DNA of 64,000 bases. It comes from Thiocapsa sp. (lineage in GTDB: Bacteria; Pseudomonadota; Gammaproteobacteria; Chromatiales; Chromatiaceae). The notes beneath the pieces were generated by a model. That model ran no database searches. It was not told the origin of the DNA and saw nothing but the letters and a program-made list of their open reading frames with translations. This document shows, one piece after another, positions 17,510 through 25,186 of this stretch. Positions within the stretch are counted from its first letter, which is position 1. Each line of letters opens with the position of its first letter. The translations under genes and the position numbers were made by a program. The stretch spans positions 1,302,001-1,366,000 of the forward strand of contig NZ_CP073760.1 in the NCBI RefSeq assembly GCF_018399035.1, read 5' to 3'.

Positions 17510-18427
17510 TCAGGGGTGCTCGGCGATGTCGGCCAGGATGCGGTCGATCATCGGCTCCAGATTGAACCCTTTCCGTGGCCGGGTGAGGCGTGCCAGGCGA
17601 ATCCGCCCGGCGAGTTGGCCGCAGAGCTTGAGGTGTTCGGGTTTCAGGGCCATGCCTTGTAGAAACTGGACGCGGTAGGTGTTGTTGTGCAGGGGCTGAA
17701 AGCGTTGCATGCCGGGGATCGGCTCGATTTTCAGGGCTTCGAGATGGTCGCTGTCGAGGATGTAGATCCAGCGAATCGGGAGGGGCTCAGCGGCCCCTTC
17801 AATGCCGACCGGAAGATTGAACTTTTCGGTGTTGGGGCGGATGCGGCGCAAATCGGTGGCGTCGATCGCCAACTTCTCGGTCACGTCCTGCCAGAGCTTG
17901 ATGCGCGGAAAACCCGGTATGGCCCGGCATTGACTGTCCACCGGCACCACGTCGTCGGCAAGGATGGGATAGCCTCGCCGCATGAACCCCGCCGCCAGGG
18001 TCGACTTACCCGCTCCTGACGGGCCTACGCAGACCATGCACCGATCCCCGATGCGGATGGCGTTGCCGTGCAGGACCAGATGCCCGCGCTGGAACAACAA
18101 CGCCCCGAACGCCGAACCGAGCAGAAAGACGCGCAGGCTGTCCTCGTCGATACCGGGCTCAGGATCGATCAGGATCTCCCGGCCTTCGCTCACCAGGAAA
18201 CGGGCGACATGAGGAACTTGAAGCCAAAGCGAGCGGGCATTCACCCAGGCATAGGGCCCAATCTGCTTTCCCCCGGCGAGCCCCCCCCGTGCAACCATCC
18301 CGAGTCGAATGTCGATTTCAGCCACGTTTACATGAAACGAAGAGGCCGAGAGCGGCAGGAGCTCAGGGAGTTGAAGCTGGCTCCGGAGCGTCAGCCCGTA
18401 GCAGGCGTAGAGATAGGCATCAGTCAT
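17510..18427 (-). CDS. HPr kinase-like lasso peptide kinase
   Basis: This 305-residue protein has a C-terminal HPr-kinase/P-loop domain: GHLVLHGNAI at about 115-124, then Walker A VGPSGAGKSTLAA near 133-145 and the following YPILADDVVPVD. The N-terminal ~100 residues are a family-specific domain. Homologues in lasso clusters (PadeK, ThcoK) phosphorylate the C-terminal Ser of the precursor. Here the precursor does end in Ser. It is the first gene of the operon with the sulfotransferase. Alternatively it might act on another substrate. Confidence 0.82.
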   Translation of the reverse strand: MTDAYLYACYGLTLRSQLQLPELLPLSASSFHVNVAEIDIRLGMVARGGLAGGKQIGPYAWVNARSLWLQVPHVARFLVSEGREILIDPEPGIDEDSLRVFLLGSAFGALLFQRGHLVLHGNAIRIGDRCMVCVGPSGAGKSTLAAGFMRRGYPILADDVVPVDSQCRAIPGFPRIKLWQDVTEKLAIDATDLRRIRPNTEKFNLPVGIEGAAEPLPIRWIYILDSDHLEALKIEPIPGMQRFQPLHNNTYRVQFLQGMALKPEHLKLCGQLAGRIRLARLTRPRKGFNLEPMIDRILADIAEHP

Positions 18428-18571
18428 CCGCGTATTCTACTTGAAACCACAAGATTGCTATGCACCACCGCAAAGCGGCCTGCAGTCCCTTCTCCCGCGC
18501 ATCCAGCAGCATGATCTCGACAATACTCCCACTTGCAGCATGCCGCCGACGACCTGGCGGTCAGATTCCAA

Positions 18572-18675
18572 GCGGACGGGGTTTGCAACCCCGTCCCGAA
18601 CCTTTGTCGGCACCATCGGGCAAAACCGAGCTTCGGGTCGACATATTCCGGACGGGGCCAATGCCCCGTCCGGCC
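18572..18675. repeat. ~105-bp double-hairpin repeat, copy 1
   Basis: It consists of GGACGGGGTTTGCAACCCCG, a linker with CCGAACC...GGTTCGG complementarity, and GGACGGGGCCAATGCCCCGT. Other copies lie at 20772-20880, 21679-21783 and 23439-23546; half copies are at 19235-19288 and 22870-22925. Confidence 0.85.
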
Positions 18676-18807
18676 GGGGGACTGTGGGTCGGACTTTAGT
18701 CCGACGCGGCCGTATCGGCATCCCGCAGCGCTTTCCTCGGGCTGAAGCCCTGCCGCGCGTCGGTCAGGGCGCTTGATGGAAATACTGGAATCCAGCACCT
18801 TTGTCAC

Positions 18808-18893
18808 ATGCGAACCGTGATCGAAACCCCGACCTTCCGCAATCGAAAAAGACGAACATCCAGCCGAAAGAGATCAAGAGGATCACCGAGTGA
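18808..18893 (+). pseudogene. Toxin remnant (HigB/RelE type) upstream of an XRE antitoxin
   Basis: An ATG frame starts MRTVIETPTFR, the usual N-terminus of HigB-like toxins. After a frame break, KKTNIQPKEIKRITE and a stop follow, resembling the toxin's C-terminus. About 80 codons in between are missing. The remnant stop overlaps the antitoxin GTG (GTGA). Confidence 0.6.
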
Positions 18894-19198
18894 ACATCGA
18901 GCAGATCGCCAAAGCCATCGAAAAAGACGCGGGGGAGGACCTGCCGGACTTGCGCGAAAGCCTCACCGAGATGAACGCGGGACTCGCGGGCCGCAGGTAC
19001 ACCGAGGAACAGCTGTTGCTCAGGGTAACCCGCAACACCTTAGGACTTTCGCAGCCAGCGTTCGCGGACTTGATTCAGACGCCCGTGGCAACCCTGCGCG
19101 ACTGGGAGCAGGGCCGCTCCGTGCCGCCGGGTGCGGTGCTCTGTCTATTGAGGATCGCCCTGAAGCACCCTGAGGTCTTGGCTGAGCTGGCGGCTTAA
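18890..19198 (+). CDS. XRE-family HigA-like antitoxin
   Basis: This 102-residue protein begins with GTG (MNIEQIAKAIEKDAGEDLPD...). Its C-terminal half is a Cro/C1 helix-turn-helix: RNTLGLSQPAFADLIQTPVATLRDWEQG. This is the usual HigA/NadS arrangement, with the toxin-binding region first. It is an orphan because its toxin has been deleted. Confidence 0.8.
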   Translation: MNIEQIAKAIEKDAGEDLPDLRESLTEMNAGLAGRRYTEEQLLLRVTRNTLGLSQPAFADLIQTPVATLRDWEQGRSVPPGAVLCLLRIALKHPEVLAELAA

Positions 19199-19327
19199 TC
19201 AAGCCGAAATGCCTGCCGTCCTCCGAGAGCCCCGGGCGGGACGGGGTTTGCAACCCGGTCCCGAACGCTTGCCTGCACCATCGAGGGCCTTGCTCGTCAC
19301 TTCGGCCATCGCGGCACGTGGCGCAGA

Positions 19328-19376
19328 GCGCCAGGGGCATGCGTGACACCGCAGAGCGAGTGTCACGAGCGAGTGA
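19328..19376. repeat. Dispersed GTGACACCGC hairpin repeat
   Basis: The string CGTGACACCGC...GTGTCACGAGC, preceded by GGCGCAGAGCGCCAGGGGCA, belongs to a repeat also found at about 33790-33870, 40440-40530, 55430-55525 and 55795-55875. Confidence 0.75.
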
Positions 19377-19560
19377 TGTTTTGGGTGGTACCCGGTGGCC
19401 GCGGGTGGGTACCCACCCGCGGCTCCCACAGATCCGGACGTGCGGGACGACCGCAGCGCGTCTTGATCTGCTCCAGCGCGGTTCCGCGGAGAGCTTGGCC
19501 TTGGCTTCGTGCAGGTTCGCTTGGATCCGTTCAACCCGAGCGCATCATCGGGAGACTGAA

Positions 19561-19842
19561 ATGACACCAGAGACCATCAATATCACCTTGGCCGAGCAGA
19601 TTGACACCCACTGTCTTCGACTGCGTTTTGACGACGACACTGAGCAGGTCGTCGACTTTAAGCCTTTCCTCAGCCATGCGGCGCATCCTGACATCCGCAG
19701 TTGGCTGCAGCCCGAGAAGTTCGCCAGCTTCCGTCTCGAATACGGCGAGCTCGTCTGGGGGGATTATGAGCTTTGCTTTCCCATGATTGATCTGTATCGC
19801 AACGAAATTGCCCATCGCGATTCCATCGAGAGCGCAGCGTAA
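19561..19842 (+). CDS. DUF2442 domain protein
   Basis: This 93-residue protein has the DUF2442 features: LRLRFDDDTEQVVDFKPFL and then a downstream RLEYGELVWGDYELCFPMID. Members often sit beside TA genes and are proposed antitoxin-like regulators. No partner toxin follows here. The start at 19561 directly follows a GAGACTGAA ribosome-site-like stretch. Confidence 0.75.
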   Translation: MTPETINITLAEQIDTHCLRLRFDDDTEQVVDFKPFLSHAAHPDIRSWLQPEKFASFRLEYGELVWGDYELCFPMIDLYRNEIAHRDSIESAA

Positions 19843-19847
19843 AGTGA

Positions 19848-19877
19848 GGGTTGGGGTTGGGGTTGGGGTTGGGGTGG
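19848..19877 (+). repeat. (GGTTGGG)n G-rich tract
   Basis: Five GGGG/GGG runs spaced by TT just after the DUF2442 stop match a G-quadruplex pattern on the plus strand. Confidence 0.7.
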
Positions 19878-19940
19878 ATGGGCTGAAGCACTGCCGCGCG
19901 TCGGTCAGCGCGCTTGATGGAAATACTGGAATCCAGTGCC

Positions 19941-20017
19941 GTAGGGTGCGGTGACGAAGGAACCGCACCGATGCTCCGGCAGCGGCACGGTGCGGTTCGT
20001 GCCTCACCACACCCTAC
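19941..20017. repeat. Inverted pair of GTAG-GGTGCGGT palindromes
   Basis: GTAGGGTGCGGTGACGAAGG and the following AACCGCACC form one hairpin. A mirror copy ends CACACCCTAC. It follows the GTAG-plus-hairpin rule. Confidence 0.75.
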
Positions 20018-20091
20018 GGGTTTGCCTCCAGGCGGGATCCGCATGTCGCCATGAAGGCTCCGCTGTTTTGCGCTAATCTCGGCAGATTCAC

Positions 20092-20214
20092 GTGGTTGCT
20101 ATCGAGGAATACGTGTACCTCGTTCCGTTTGTGGAGTCGGAAGAGGAGGTCTTCTTGAAGACGATTATTCCGAGCCGCAAGGCTACCAAAAACTACCGAG
20201 GTAGCAACAAATGA
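20092..20214 (+). pseudogene. C-terminal fragment of a toxin
   Basis: This 40-codon fragment contains EYVYLVPFVESEEEVFL and then KTIIPSRKATKNYRGSNK, resembling the end of small toxins paired with COG5304-like antitoxins. A stop codon lies upstream in frame and no start exists. Its TGA overlaps the antitoxin ATG (ATGA). Confidence 0.6.
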
Positions 20215-20483
20215 ACAAACTAGATCACGAAGAGCGCGAAATCCTGGATGCGTTTGTGTCCGGTAACGTTAAACGTTCCAAGGATGCAGCCGAGATCCAG
20301 AAAAGACACCAGGAATATGCTGAAGCGATGCTCCGGAAGGATGCCCGAATCAATATCCTGCTCCCCGCCAAAGATCTTCGTGGCCTGCAAAAGAAAGCTC
20401 TTGCAGAAGGGATTCCATACCAAACGCTAATCGCCAGCATCCTTCATCAATATGTCGAAGGTCGCTTGCACGAGAACAACTGA
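20211..20483 (+). CDS. Orphan CopG/COG5304-type antitoxin
   Basis: This 90-residue protein ends in RINILLPAKDLRGLQKKALA then EGIPYQTLIASILHQYVEGRL, the ribbon-helix-helix of COG5304 antitoxins. The N-terminus MNKLDHEEREILDAFVSG is the partner-binding part. The toxin upstream is truncated. Confidence 0.78.
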   Translation: MNKLDHEEREILDAFVSGNVKRSKDAAEIQKRHQEYAEAMLRKDARINILLPAKDLRGLQKKALAEGIPYQTLIASILHQYVEGRLHENN

Positions 20484-20486
20484 CTC

Positions 20487-20710
20487 TTTGCTTCCTGGCG
20501 GCCTTCTTCAAGACCTTTCTCCCGCCCGATTTGCCGGCCTTTCTCCAACCCGATTTGCTCGCCTCTGCGCTGCGCCTCGTTCAGCAAAGTGACCTCGTCG
20601 TGCAGCGCCCGCTCGCGCACGAACGCCAAGCGCCGCGCCTGCTCGTCCGCGCTCAGCGCACGGACGCGGTTCATCGCCTCCCGAATCGGGGGAGGCTCGA
20701 CCTGTGCCAT
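20487..20710 (-). pseudogene. Rpn nuclease C-terminal fragment
   Basis: It begins at the internal MAQVEPPPIREAMNRV and matches residues of the two Rpn copies at 8-10 kb up to EKGLEEGRQEAK, then loses homology. There is no catalytic core. Confidence 0.7.
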
Positions 20711-20771
20711 GGTCTTGGCTGAGCTGGCGGCTTAATCAAGCCGAAATGCCTGCCGTCCTCCGAAAGCCCCA

Positions 20772-20880
20772 GGCGGGACGGGGCTTACAACCCCGTCCCG
20801 AACCTTTGCCTGCACCATCGAGCAAAGCCGAGGTTCGGGTCGAAATATTCCGGACCGGGCCAATGCCCCGTCCGGCCGGG
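20772..20880. repeat. ~105-bp double-hairpin repeat, copy 2
   Basis: Full-length copy with the first palindrome as GGACGGGGCTTACAACCCCG. It is preceded by a short segment (GCTGAGCTGGCGGCTTAATC) duplicated from the end of the antitoxin at 19180-19200. Confidence 0.8.
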
Positions 20881-20945
20881 AGGAGGGTCTTCCAGTGCCT
20901 CGGCTATATCCCGCAAGCCTTGGCTGTACGAAGCGCCGAAAGGCC

Positions 20946-21287
20946 TCAGGCCGCATCGAGCATGAAGTCAACATGCACCGCGTCGTAAGGAAAGCAGACA
21001 CCTTGGTCGTCTTGCTCGATCAGGCCGGCGTCGATCAGAGCATGGAGATCAGCATGCACCGCCTTCACATCTCGGCCGACGCGACGCGCGACCGCTCGGA
21101 TCGACAAGCGACCGGCCCCGGTCATCGCCTTGAGGATTTGCCAACGCTTGGCGGTCAACACTTGCCAGAGCAACTCCGGGCTGGCAAAACTGACCACCGG
21201 GTCACTCTGCGCGCCCGTGTTCCATGCCTGCACGAAATCACCCAGGCTCGCATCCAGATCCTGGACCTTCATCGTCAAGATCGGCAT
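20946..21287 (-). CDS. Winged-helix antitoxin/regulator (HVO_A0114-like)
   Basis: This 113-residue protein has an N-terminal linker (MPILTMKVQDLDASLGDFVQ) and then a winged helix: LTAKRWQILKAMTGAGRLSI followed by RAVARRVGRDVKAVHADLHAL. It overlaps the upstream DUF6516 gene by 13 nt. The pair is a typical TA-like module, with this protein as the probable antitoxin. Confidence 0.75.
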   Translation of the reverse strand: MPILTMKVQDLDASLGDFVQAWNTGAQSDPVVSFASPELLWQVLTAKRWQILKAMTGAGRLSIRAVARRVGRDVKAVHADLHALIDAGLIEQDDQGVCFPYDAVHVDFMLDAA

Positions 21288-21577
21288 CGCTCGTTCTCCT
21301 CACGCATCCGCTGACTATCGCGTTTGAACGCCGCGACCAGCTTTTCAACAGTCTCGAAGCGGTACGGCATTTCTTGGTCGCCCCAATGCCGGTGATCACC
21401 TTTTCCGGCTTCGTTGTCGTAACGCAGTACACACAGACCTGAGCACACGAGCGCCAGGCGATACTTGAAATGGTGCAGGCTGTTGCGCAACGGCTCGCCC
21501 AACCGCCAGATCACCAGCTCGGCGAACACATGCGGTGCCAGTACGATCCGTCGGCGCAAGAGCAACTCAGCCTTCAT
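21275..21577 (-). CDS. DUF6516 family toxin-like protein
   Basis: This 100-residue protein starts at the Met of MKAELLLRRRIVLAPHVFAE. It contains LVIWRLGEPLRNSLHHFKYRL and, later, LRYDNEAGKGDHRHWG, the conserved DNE.GKGDH core of DUF6516. The core's Asp/Glu/His residues look catalytic. The function is predicted only from its TA-like pairing with the winged-helix gene downstream. Confidence 0.75.
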   Translation of the reverse strand: MKAELLLRRRIVLAPHVFAELVIWRLGEPLRNSLHHFKYRLALVCSGLCVLRYDNEAGKGDHRHWGDQEMPYRFETVEKLVAAFKRDSQRMREENERCRS

Positions 21578-21678
21578 GTTGGAGAATATGCCAACGGCCG
21601 CACGAGCGTGCAACCAGCAACAGACCGATGGCAAGCGACGTGGAGCCGCCTGGCCCTCACATCAGCGTCTCGATTCCA

Positions 21679-21783
21679 GGCGGGACGGGGTTTGCAACCC
21701 CGTCCCGGACCTTTGCCTGCACCATCGGGCAAAGCCGAGGTTCGGGTCGAAATGTTCCGGATGGTGCAAACGCCCCGTCCGGC
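21679..21783. repeat. ~105-bp double-hairpin repeat, copy 3
   Basis: The same two-hairpin structure, with the second hairpin decayed (GGATGGTGCAAACGCCCCGT). Confidence 0.8.
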
Positions 21784-21794
21784 TAGGGGGACTG

Positions 21795-22074
21795 TGGGTC
21801 GGACTTTAGTCCGACGCGGGGGTGGCGGCATCCTGCGCGCCTTTGTCGGGCTGAAGCCCGACCCACCTTCGGACTGAAGTCCGACCCACCTTCGGAGTGA
21901 AGCCCGACCCACCTTCGGACTGAAGTCCGACCCACCTTCGGACTGAAGTCCGACCCACCTTCGGGCTGAAGCCCGACCCACCTTCGGACTGAAGTCCGAC
22001 CCACCTTCGGGCTGAAGTCCGACCCACCTTCGGAGTGAAGTCCGACCCACCTTCGGACTGAAGTCCGACCCACG
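21795..22074. repeat. GTCGG(A/G)CT palindrome array
   Basis: About ten hairpins alternate CGGACTGAAGTCCG and CGGGCTGAAGCCCG, each followed by ACCCACCTT. The spacer is constant, so this is a tandem array, not CRISPR. Confidence 0.85.
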
Positions 22075-22096
22075 GGCCGCAGGCGGCCGCCTCTTC

Positions 22097-22687
22097 TCAA
22101 AGCAGCTTCACCAGCGCTGCGATGGCGCCGACCTGGGCGAACATCAGCGGGATGAGCCACAGCAGCAGGCTGTTGCGGCTGCGCTCGATCGCGGCTGTCA
22201 TCTCGCCGCGCATTTGGACCATTTCTTTCTGAAGCCTGAGCTCGGTCTGGCGTAGCTCACCGCGCAACAGCTCGATCTCGGTTTTGAAATCGCCGCGCGA
22301 CTGCTCGATCTCGGCCGTTAAATCGCCGCGCAATTGGACGATTTCTTTCTGAAGCCTCAGCTCGGTCTGGCGTAACTCGCCACGCAACTGCTCGATCTCG
22401 GTTTTGAAATCGCCGCGCGACTGCTCGATCCCGGCCGTTAAATCGCCGCGCAATTGGACGATTTCTTTCTGAAGCCTCAGCTCGGTCTGGCGGAGCTCGC
22501 CACGCAACTGCTCGATGTCCTTTTGCAGGCGCAGCTCAGTCTCGCTCAGATGCGTGCGCGTTACGAGATCCGGAAGATGGGGATAACGCTCCTCCAGCCG
22601 CTCGAACGCCTCGGCGATCACACGTGCCCGCGCGCGCTCGTCCGGTGCGCTAGCAAGGGCTTCGTAAAGCTCGACTACGGTGCTCAT
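22097..22687 (-). CDS. Coiled-coil protein with C-terminal membrane anchor, paralogue 1
   Basis: This 196-residue protein starts MSTVVELYEALASAPDERAR and carries a long coiled coil of repeated blocks (EIEQLRGELRQTELRLQKEI and EIVQLRGDLTAEIEQSRGDF). It ends in one transmembrane helix, SLLLWLIPLMFAQVGAIAAL. The layout resembles DUF1640/CCDC90-type bacterial proteins. Function unknown. Its block number differs from the paralogue at 23580-24083, consistent with expansion by recombination between the repeats. Confidence 0.75.
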   Translation of the reverse strand: MSTVVELYEALASAPDERARARVIAEAFERLEERYPHLPDLVTRTHLSETELRLQKDIEQLRGELRQTELRLQKEIVQLRGDLTAGIEQSRGDFKTEIEQLRGELRQTELRLQKEIVQLRGDLTAEIEQSRGDFKTEIELLRGELRQTELRLQKEMVQMRGEMTAAIERSRNSLLLWLIPLMFAQVGAIAALVKLL

Positions 22688-22777
22688 AGTGGTTCACCCG
22701 CGCCTTGTTTGATTCGAATCGCAGTTTACGCCCATGGCCCGTCGCGCGCGTTGAGGCACGGAGAACCCCGCATCACC

Positions 22778-22862
22778 GTAGGGTCCGCTGCGCGGACCAT
22801 GCGGCGCCAAAAACCACCACCGGTGCCGCCCGAGCCCCGTCGGTCCGCACAGCGGACCCTAC
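22778..22862. repeat. Inverted pair of GTAG-GGTCCGC palindromes
   Basis: GTAGGGTCCGCTGCGCGGAC and the mirror copy ending GCGGACCCTAC. Another family of the GTAG-headed type. Confidence 0.8.
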
Positions 22863-22959
22863 CGAGGCAGGCAACGCCGAGGTTCGGGTCAAAATGTTCC
22901 GGACGGGGCAAATGCCCCGTCCGGCCAAGAGTGATCGATGATGATGGCCTTGGGGCCCG

Positions 22960-23262
22960 TCAAAGCAGCTTCACCAGCGCCGCGATGGCGCCGACCCGGG
23001 CAAACATCAGCGGGATGAGCCACAGCAGCAGGCTGTTACGGCTGTGCTTGATCTCCTTTTGCAGCCGAAGCTCGGTCTGACGCAGCTCGCCGCGCAACGT
23101 TAGCCGCCCAGAATGCGAACGGCACACAACGTGACTCAGGCCGGTCACTTGGGCGATCTGCCCGTCGCTGAGCACGCCGAGCTGGATGAGGCTTCGGGCT
23201 GTCTGACGCATTGCTTCCTGGCGGCCTTCTTCAACGCGATCAGATGAAGAGGACGACTGCAA
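22960..23262 (-). pseudogene. Mosaic of Rpn and coiled-coil gene scraps
   Basis: The upstream part (about 23232-23131) is Rpn C-terminus (EEGRQEAMRQTARSLIQLGV). From about 23097 to the stop it is the coiled-coil gene's end (LRGELRQTELRLQKEIKHSR and the membrane helix). It shows recombination joining two unrelated repeats. Confidence 0.7.
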
Positions 23263-23438
23263 GTCGTCGATCCCGGGGATGTCGCCGCTTCGCGACGACC
23301 GTCGGCATCACCTCCGGCGAATCCGATGTGCAGTTGGGATGTTGATTCCCGGAAATCACCTCAGTCCGACGCGGCGGTATCGGCATCCCGCAGCGCTTTT
23401 GTCGGGCTGAAGCCCGACCCACATGGCCGGGCTGTTTC

Positions 23439-23546
23439 AGGCGGGACGGGGTTTTGCAACCCCGTCCCGAACCTTTGCCTGCACCATCGGGCAAGGCCGC
23501 GGTTGAGGTCGAAATGTTCCGGACGGGGCGAATGCTCCGTCCGGCC
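23439..23546. repeat. ~105-bp double-hairpin repeat, copy 4
   Basis: Full-length copy. The stretch following it (AGAGTGATCGATGATGATGG) also follows the half copy at 22870-22925, and both precede a coiled-coil gene end. Confidence 0.8.
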
Positions 23547-23579
23547 AAGAGTGATCGATGATGATGGCCTTGGGGCCCA

Positions 23580-24083
23580 TCAAAGCAGCTTCACCAAGGC
23601 CGCCATCGCGCCGACTTGGGCGAACATCAGCGGGATGAGCCACAGCAGCAGGCTGTTGCGGCTGCGCTCGATCTCTTTTTGCAGCCGAAGCTCGGTCTGA
23701 CGCAACTCACCGCGCAACTGCTCGATCTCGGTTTTGACATCACCGCGCAACTGCTCGATCTCGGTTTTGACATCGCCGCGCAACTGCTCGATCTCGGTCT
23801 TGACATCGCCGCGCAACCGCTCGATCTCGGCCGTTAAATCGCCGCGCAATTGGACGATTTCTTTCTGAAGCCTCAGCTCGGTCTGGCGTAGCTCGCCACG
23901 CAACTGCTCGATGTCCTTTTGCAGGCGCAGCTCAGTCTCGCTCAGATGCGTGCGGGTCGCCAGATCCGGGAGATGCGGGTAACGCTCCTCCAAGCGCTCG
24001 AAGGCTTCGGCGATGACACGCGCTCGCGCACGCTCGTCCGGCGCACTCGCGAGGGCTTCGTAGAGCTCAACCACGGAATTCAT
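23580..24083 (-). CDS. Coiled-coil protein with C-terminal membrane anchor, paralogue 2
   Basis: This 167-residue paralogue of 22097-22687 has near-identical ends but a different centre: three successive EIEQLRGDVKT blocks. The ATG at 24083 overlaps the TGA of the S24/S26-like gene upstream (ATGA), so the two may be translated together. Coiled coil plus a single C-terminal helix suggests a membrane-tethered oligomer facing the cytoplasm. No function is known to me. Confidence 0.75.
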   Translation of the reverse strand: MNSVVELYEALASAPDERARARVIAEAFERLEERYPHLPDLATRTHLSETELRLQKDIEQLRGELRQTELRLQKEIVQLRGDLTAEIERLRGDVKTEIEQLRGDVKTEIEQLRGDVKTEIEQLRGELRQTELRLQKEIERSRNSLLLWLIPLMFAQVGAMAALVKLL

Positions 24084-24679
24084 GACTGTTCCACCCTGTT
24101 TGAGTCGCCTTGCAGTGTACACTCATCGTCCTTCGGCAGTGTCGGGAGTTGCGCACCGGCGAGACCTGTGTGCCGGATGCGCTGCGCTGATCCGGGCTTC
24201 GGGATTTCGCTGGAAGGACGCATCGGCGCGGCCGAGTCAACCGCCCACCCGCTCGGCCGGCGTGCAAGCACACGGAGTACGACCCGGAGGAAGCGCAGAA
24301 CCGCTCGGAGCCGATGCCGCAGCGGAACCGTCACGAGTGCCTGCGCGCAGTCTCCGCCCCGTACACGCCCGAGGATCAACTCGGGGGGCACGGGGGGGTC
24401 CGGGCGCTCGGCTGAATCCGCCTGTGTCAGATAGTGCAGGCAACCGGCCCGTCGGTAACTGCCGATAATGCGGTGGACGGTCAGCCCCCGTCCGGCGATC
24501 AAGAGCACGACGACATCCCCGGGCCAGTAGACGACAGCCGGCCCGGAGACCTGAATCCGTGCACCGTCGGCGACCAACGGGGCCATGCAATCGCCCTTGA
24601 CGATGACGTGAACCGGGTTGTCCGTTGCCATGAGACGGAGTGTCGAGAACCATGACAGGGTTCCCCGAGGTGCATTCAT
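24080..24679 (-). CDS. S24/S26 signal-peptidase-like protein with Cys at the active position
   Basis: This 199-residue protein has the S24/S26 core VHVIVKGDCMAPLVADGARI, then WPGDVVVLL, LTVHRIIG and TQADSAERPDPPVP...ILGRV. In peptidases of this clan the first motif is G-D-S-M-x-P; here Ser is Cys, and the TKGD motif has become TQAD. Such variants occur near RiPP clusters with nucleotidyltransferases, and their role is unclear. I chose the ATG at 24679 because the frame upstream is palindrome sequence. It may belong to the lasso locus, upstream of and divergent from the exporter. Confidence 0.72.
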   Translation of the reverse strand: MNAPRGTLSWFSTLRLMATDNPVHVIVKGDCMAPLVADGARIQVSGPAVVYWPGDVVVLLIAGRGLTVHRIIGSYRRAGCLHYLTQADSAERPDPPVPPELILGRVRGGDCAQALVTVPLRHRLRAVLRFLRVVLRVLARRPSGWAVDSAAPMRPSSEIPKPGSAQRIRHTGLAGAQLPTLPKDDECTLQGDSNRVEQS

Positions 24680-24730
24680 CGAGTCGTCCGTTGGTGGGTA
24701 TGCCGGGCAGAGTTGGAGGTTATCACGACA

Positions 24731-24870
24731 CTGTGGGTCGGACTTGAGTCCGACGAGACCTTCCGGGAGACCTCGGCGGTGTCGGGCTGAAGCCCGACCC
24801 ACACGGTGGGTCGGACTTGAGTCCGACGAGACCTTGCAGGAAGCCTCGGCCGGCTGTCGGGCTGAAGCCA
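24731..24870. repeat. GTCGGACT/GTCGGGCT palindromes
   Basis: Alternating hairpins GTCGGACTTGAGTCCGAC and TCGGGCTGAAGCCCGA with GAGACCTT spacers. The same composite is at 27085-27420. Confidence 0.8.
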
Positions 24871-25029
24871 GACCCACACTGTGGGATGATGTACTTGCCG
24901 TCAAAGCCGTCCGATCCAGTACGCAGGTCGCCGGCGATGATGCGCGATTGCCAGTACCTCCACCGATCCTGAACGCTCGCGATACAGAACCTTATAAGGT
25001 TGGGGTGGCCGGGCGCCGCGGAGCGGGTG
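24809..25029. repeat. 221-bp direct repeat left of the ABC exporter
   Basis: It matches 27344-27564 at a constant offset of 2535 with few differences. It includes a palindrome pair and a ParE toxin fragment. The pair of repeats brackets the exporter gene. Confidence 0.88.
24901..24999 (-). pseudogene. ParE toxin C-terminal fragment 1
   Basis: It reads PYKVLYRERSGSVEVLAIAH then HRRRPAYWIGRL and stop, close to the end of the intact toxin at 8941-9234. There is no start. Confidence 0.8.
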
Positions 25030-25186
25030 TCATGAGCTCGTCCGTTGTGCTGACGATAGGAAGCACAACTTTCGCCGACGGTTGGTTGTGCCTCGCACGG
25101 CTCGGCACAACGTCCGCCTGATGATTTATATTCGGCAGGAGCGCCGTTGAGTCCCGCATCGCCCACCTCCAAGCGCGCCCGCGACG

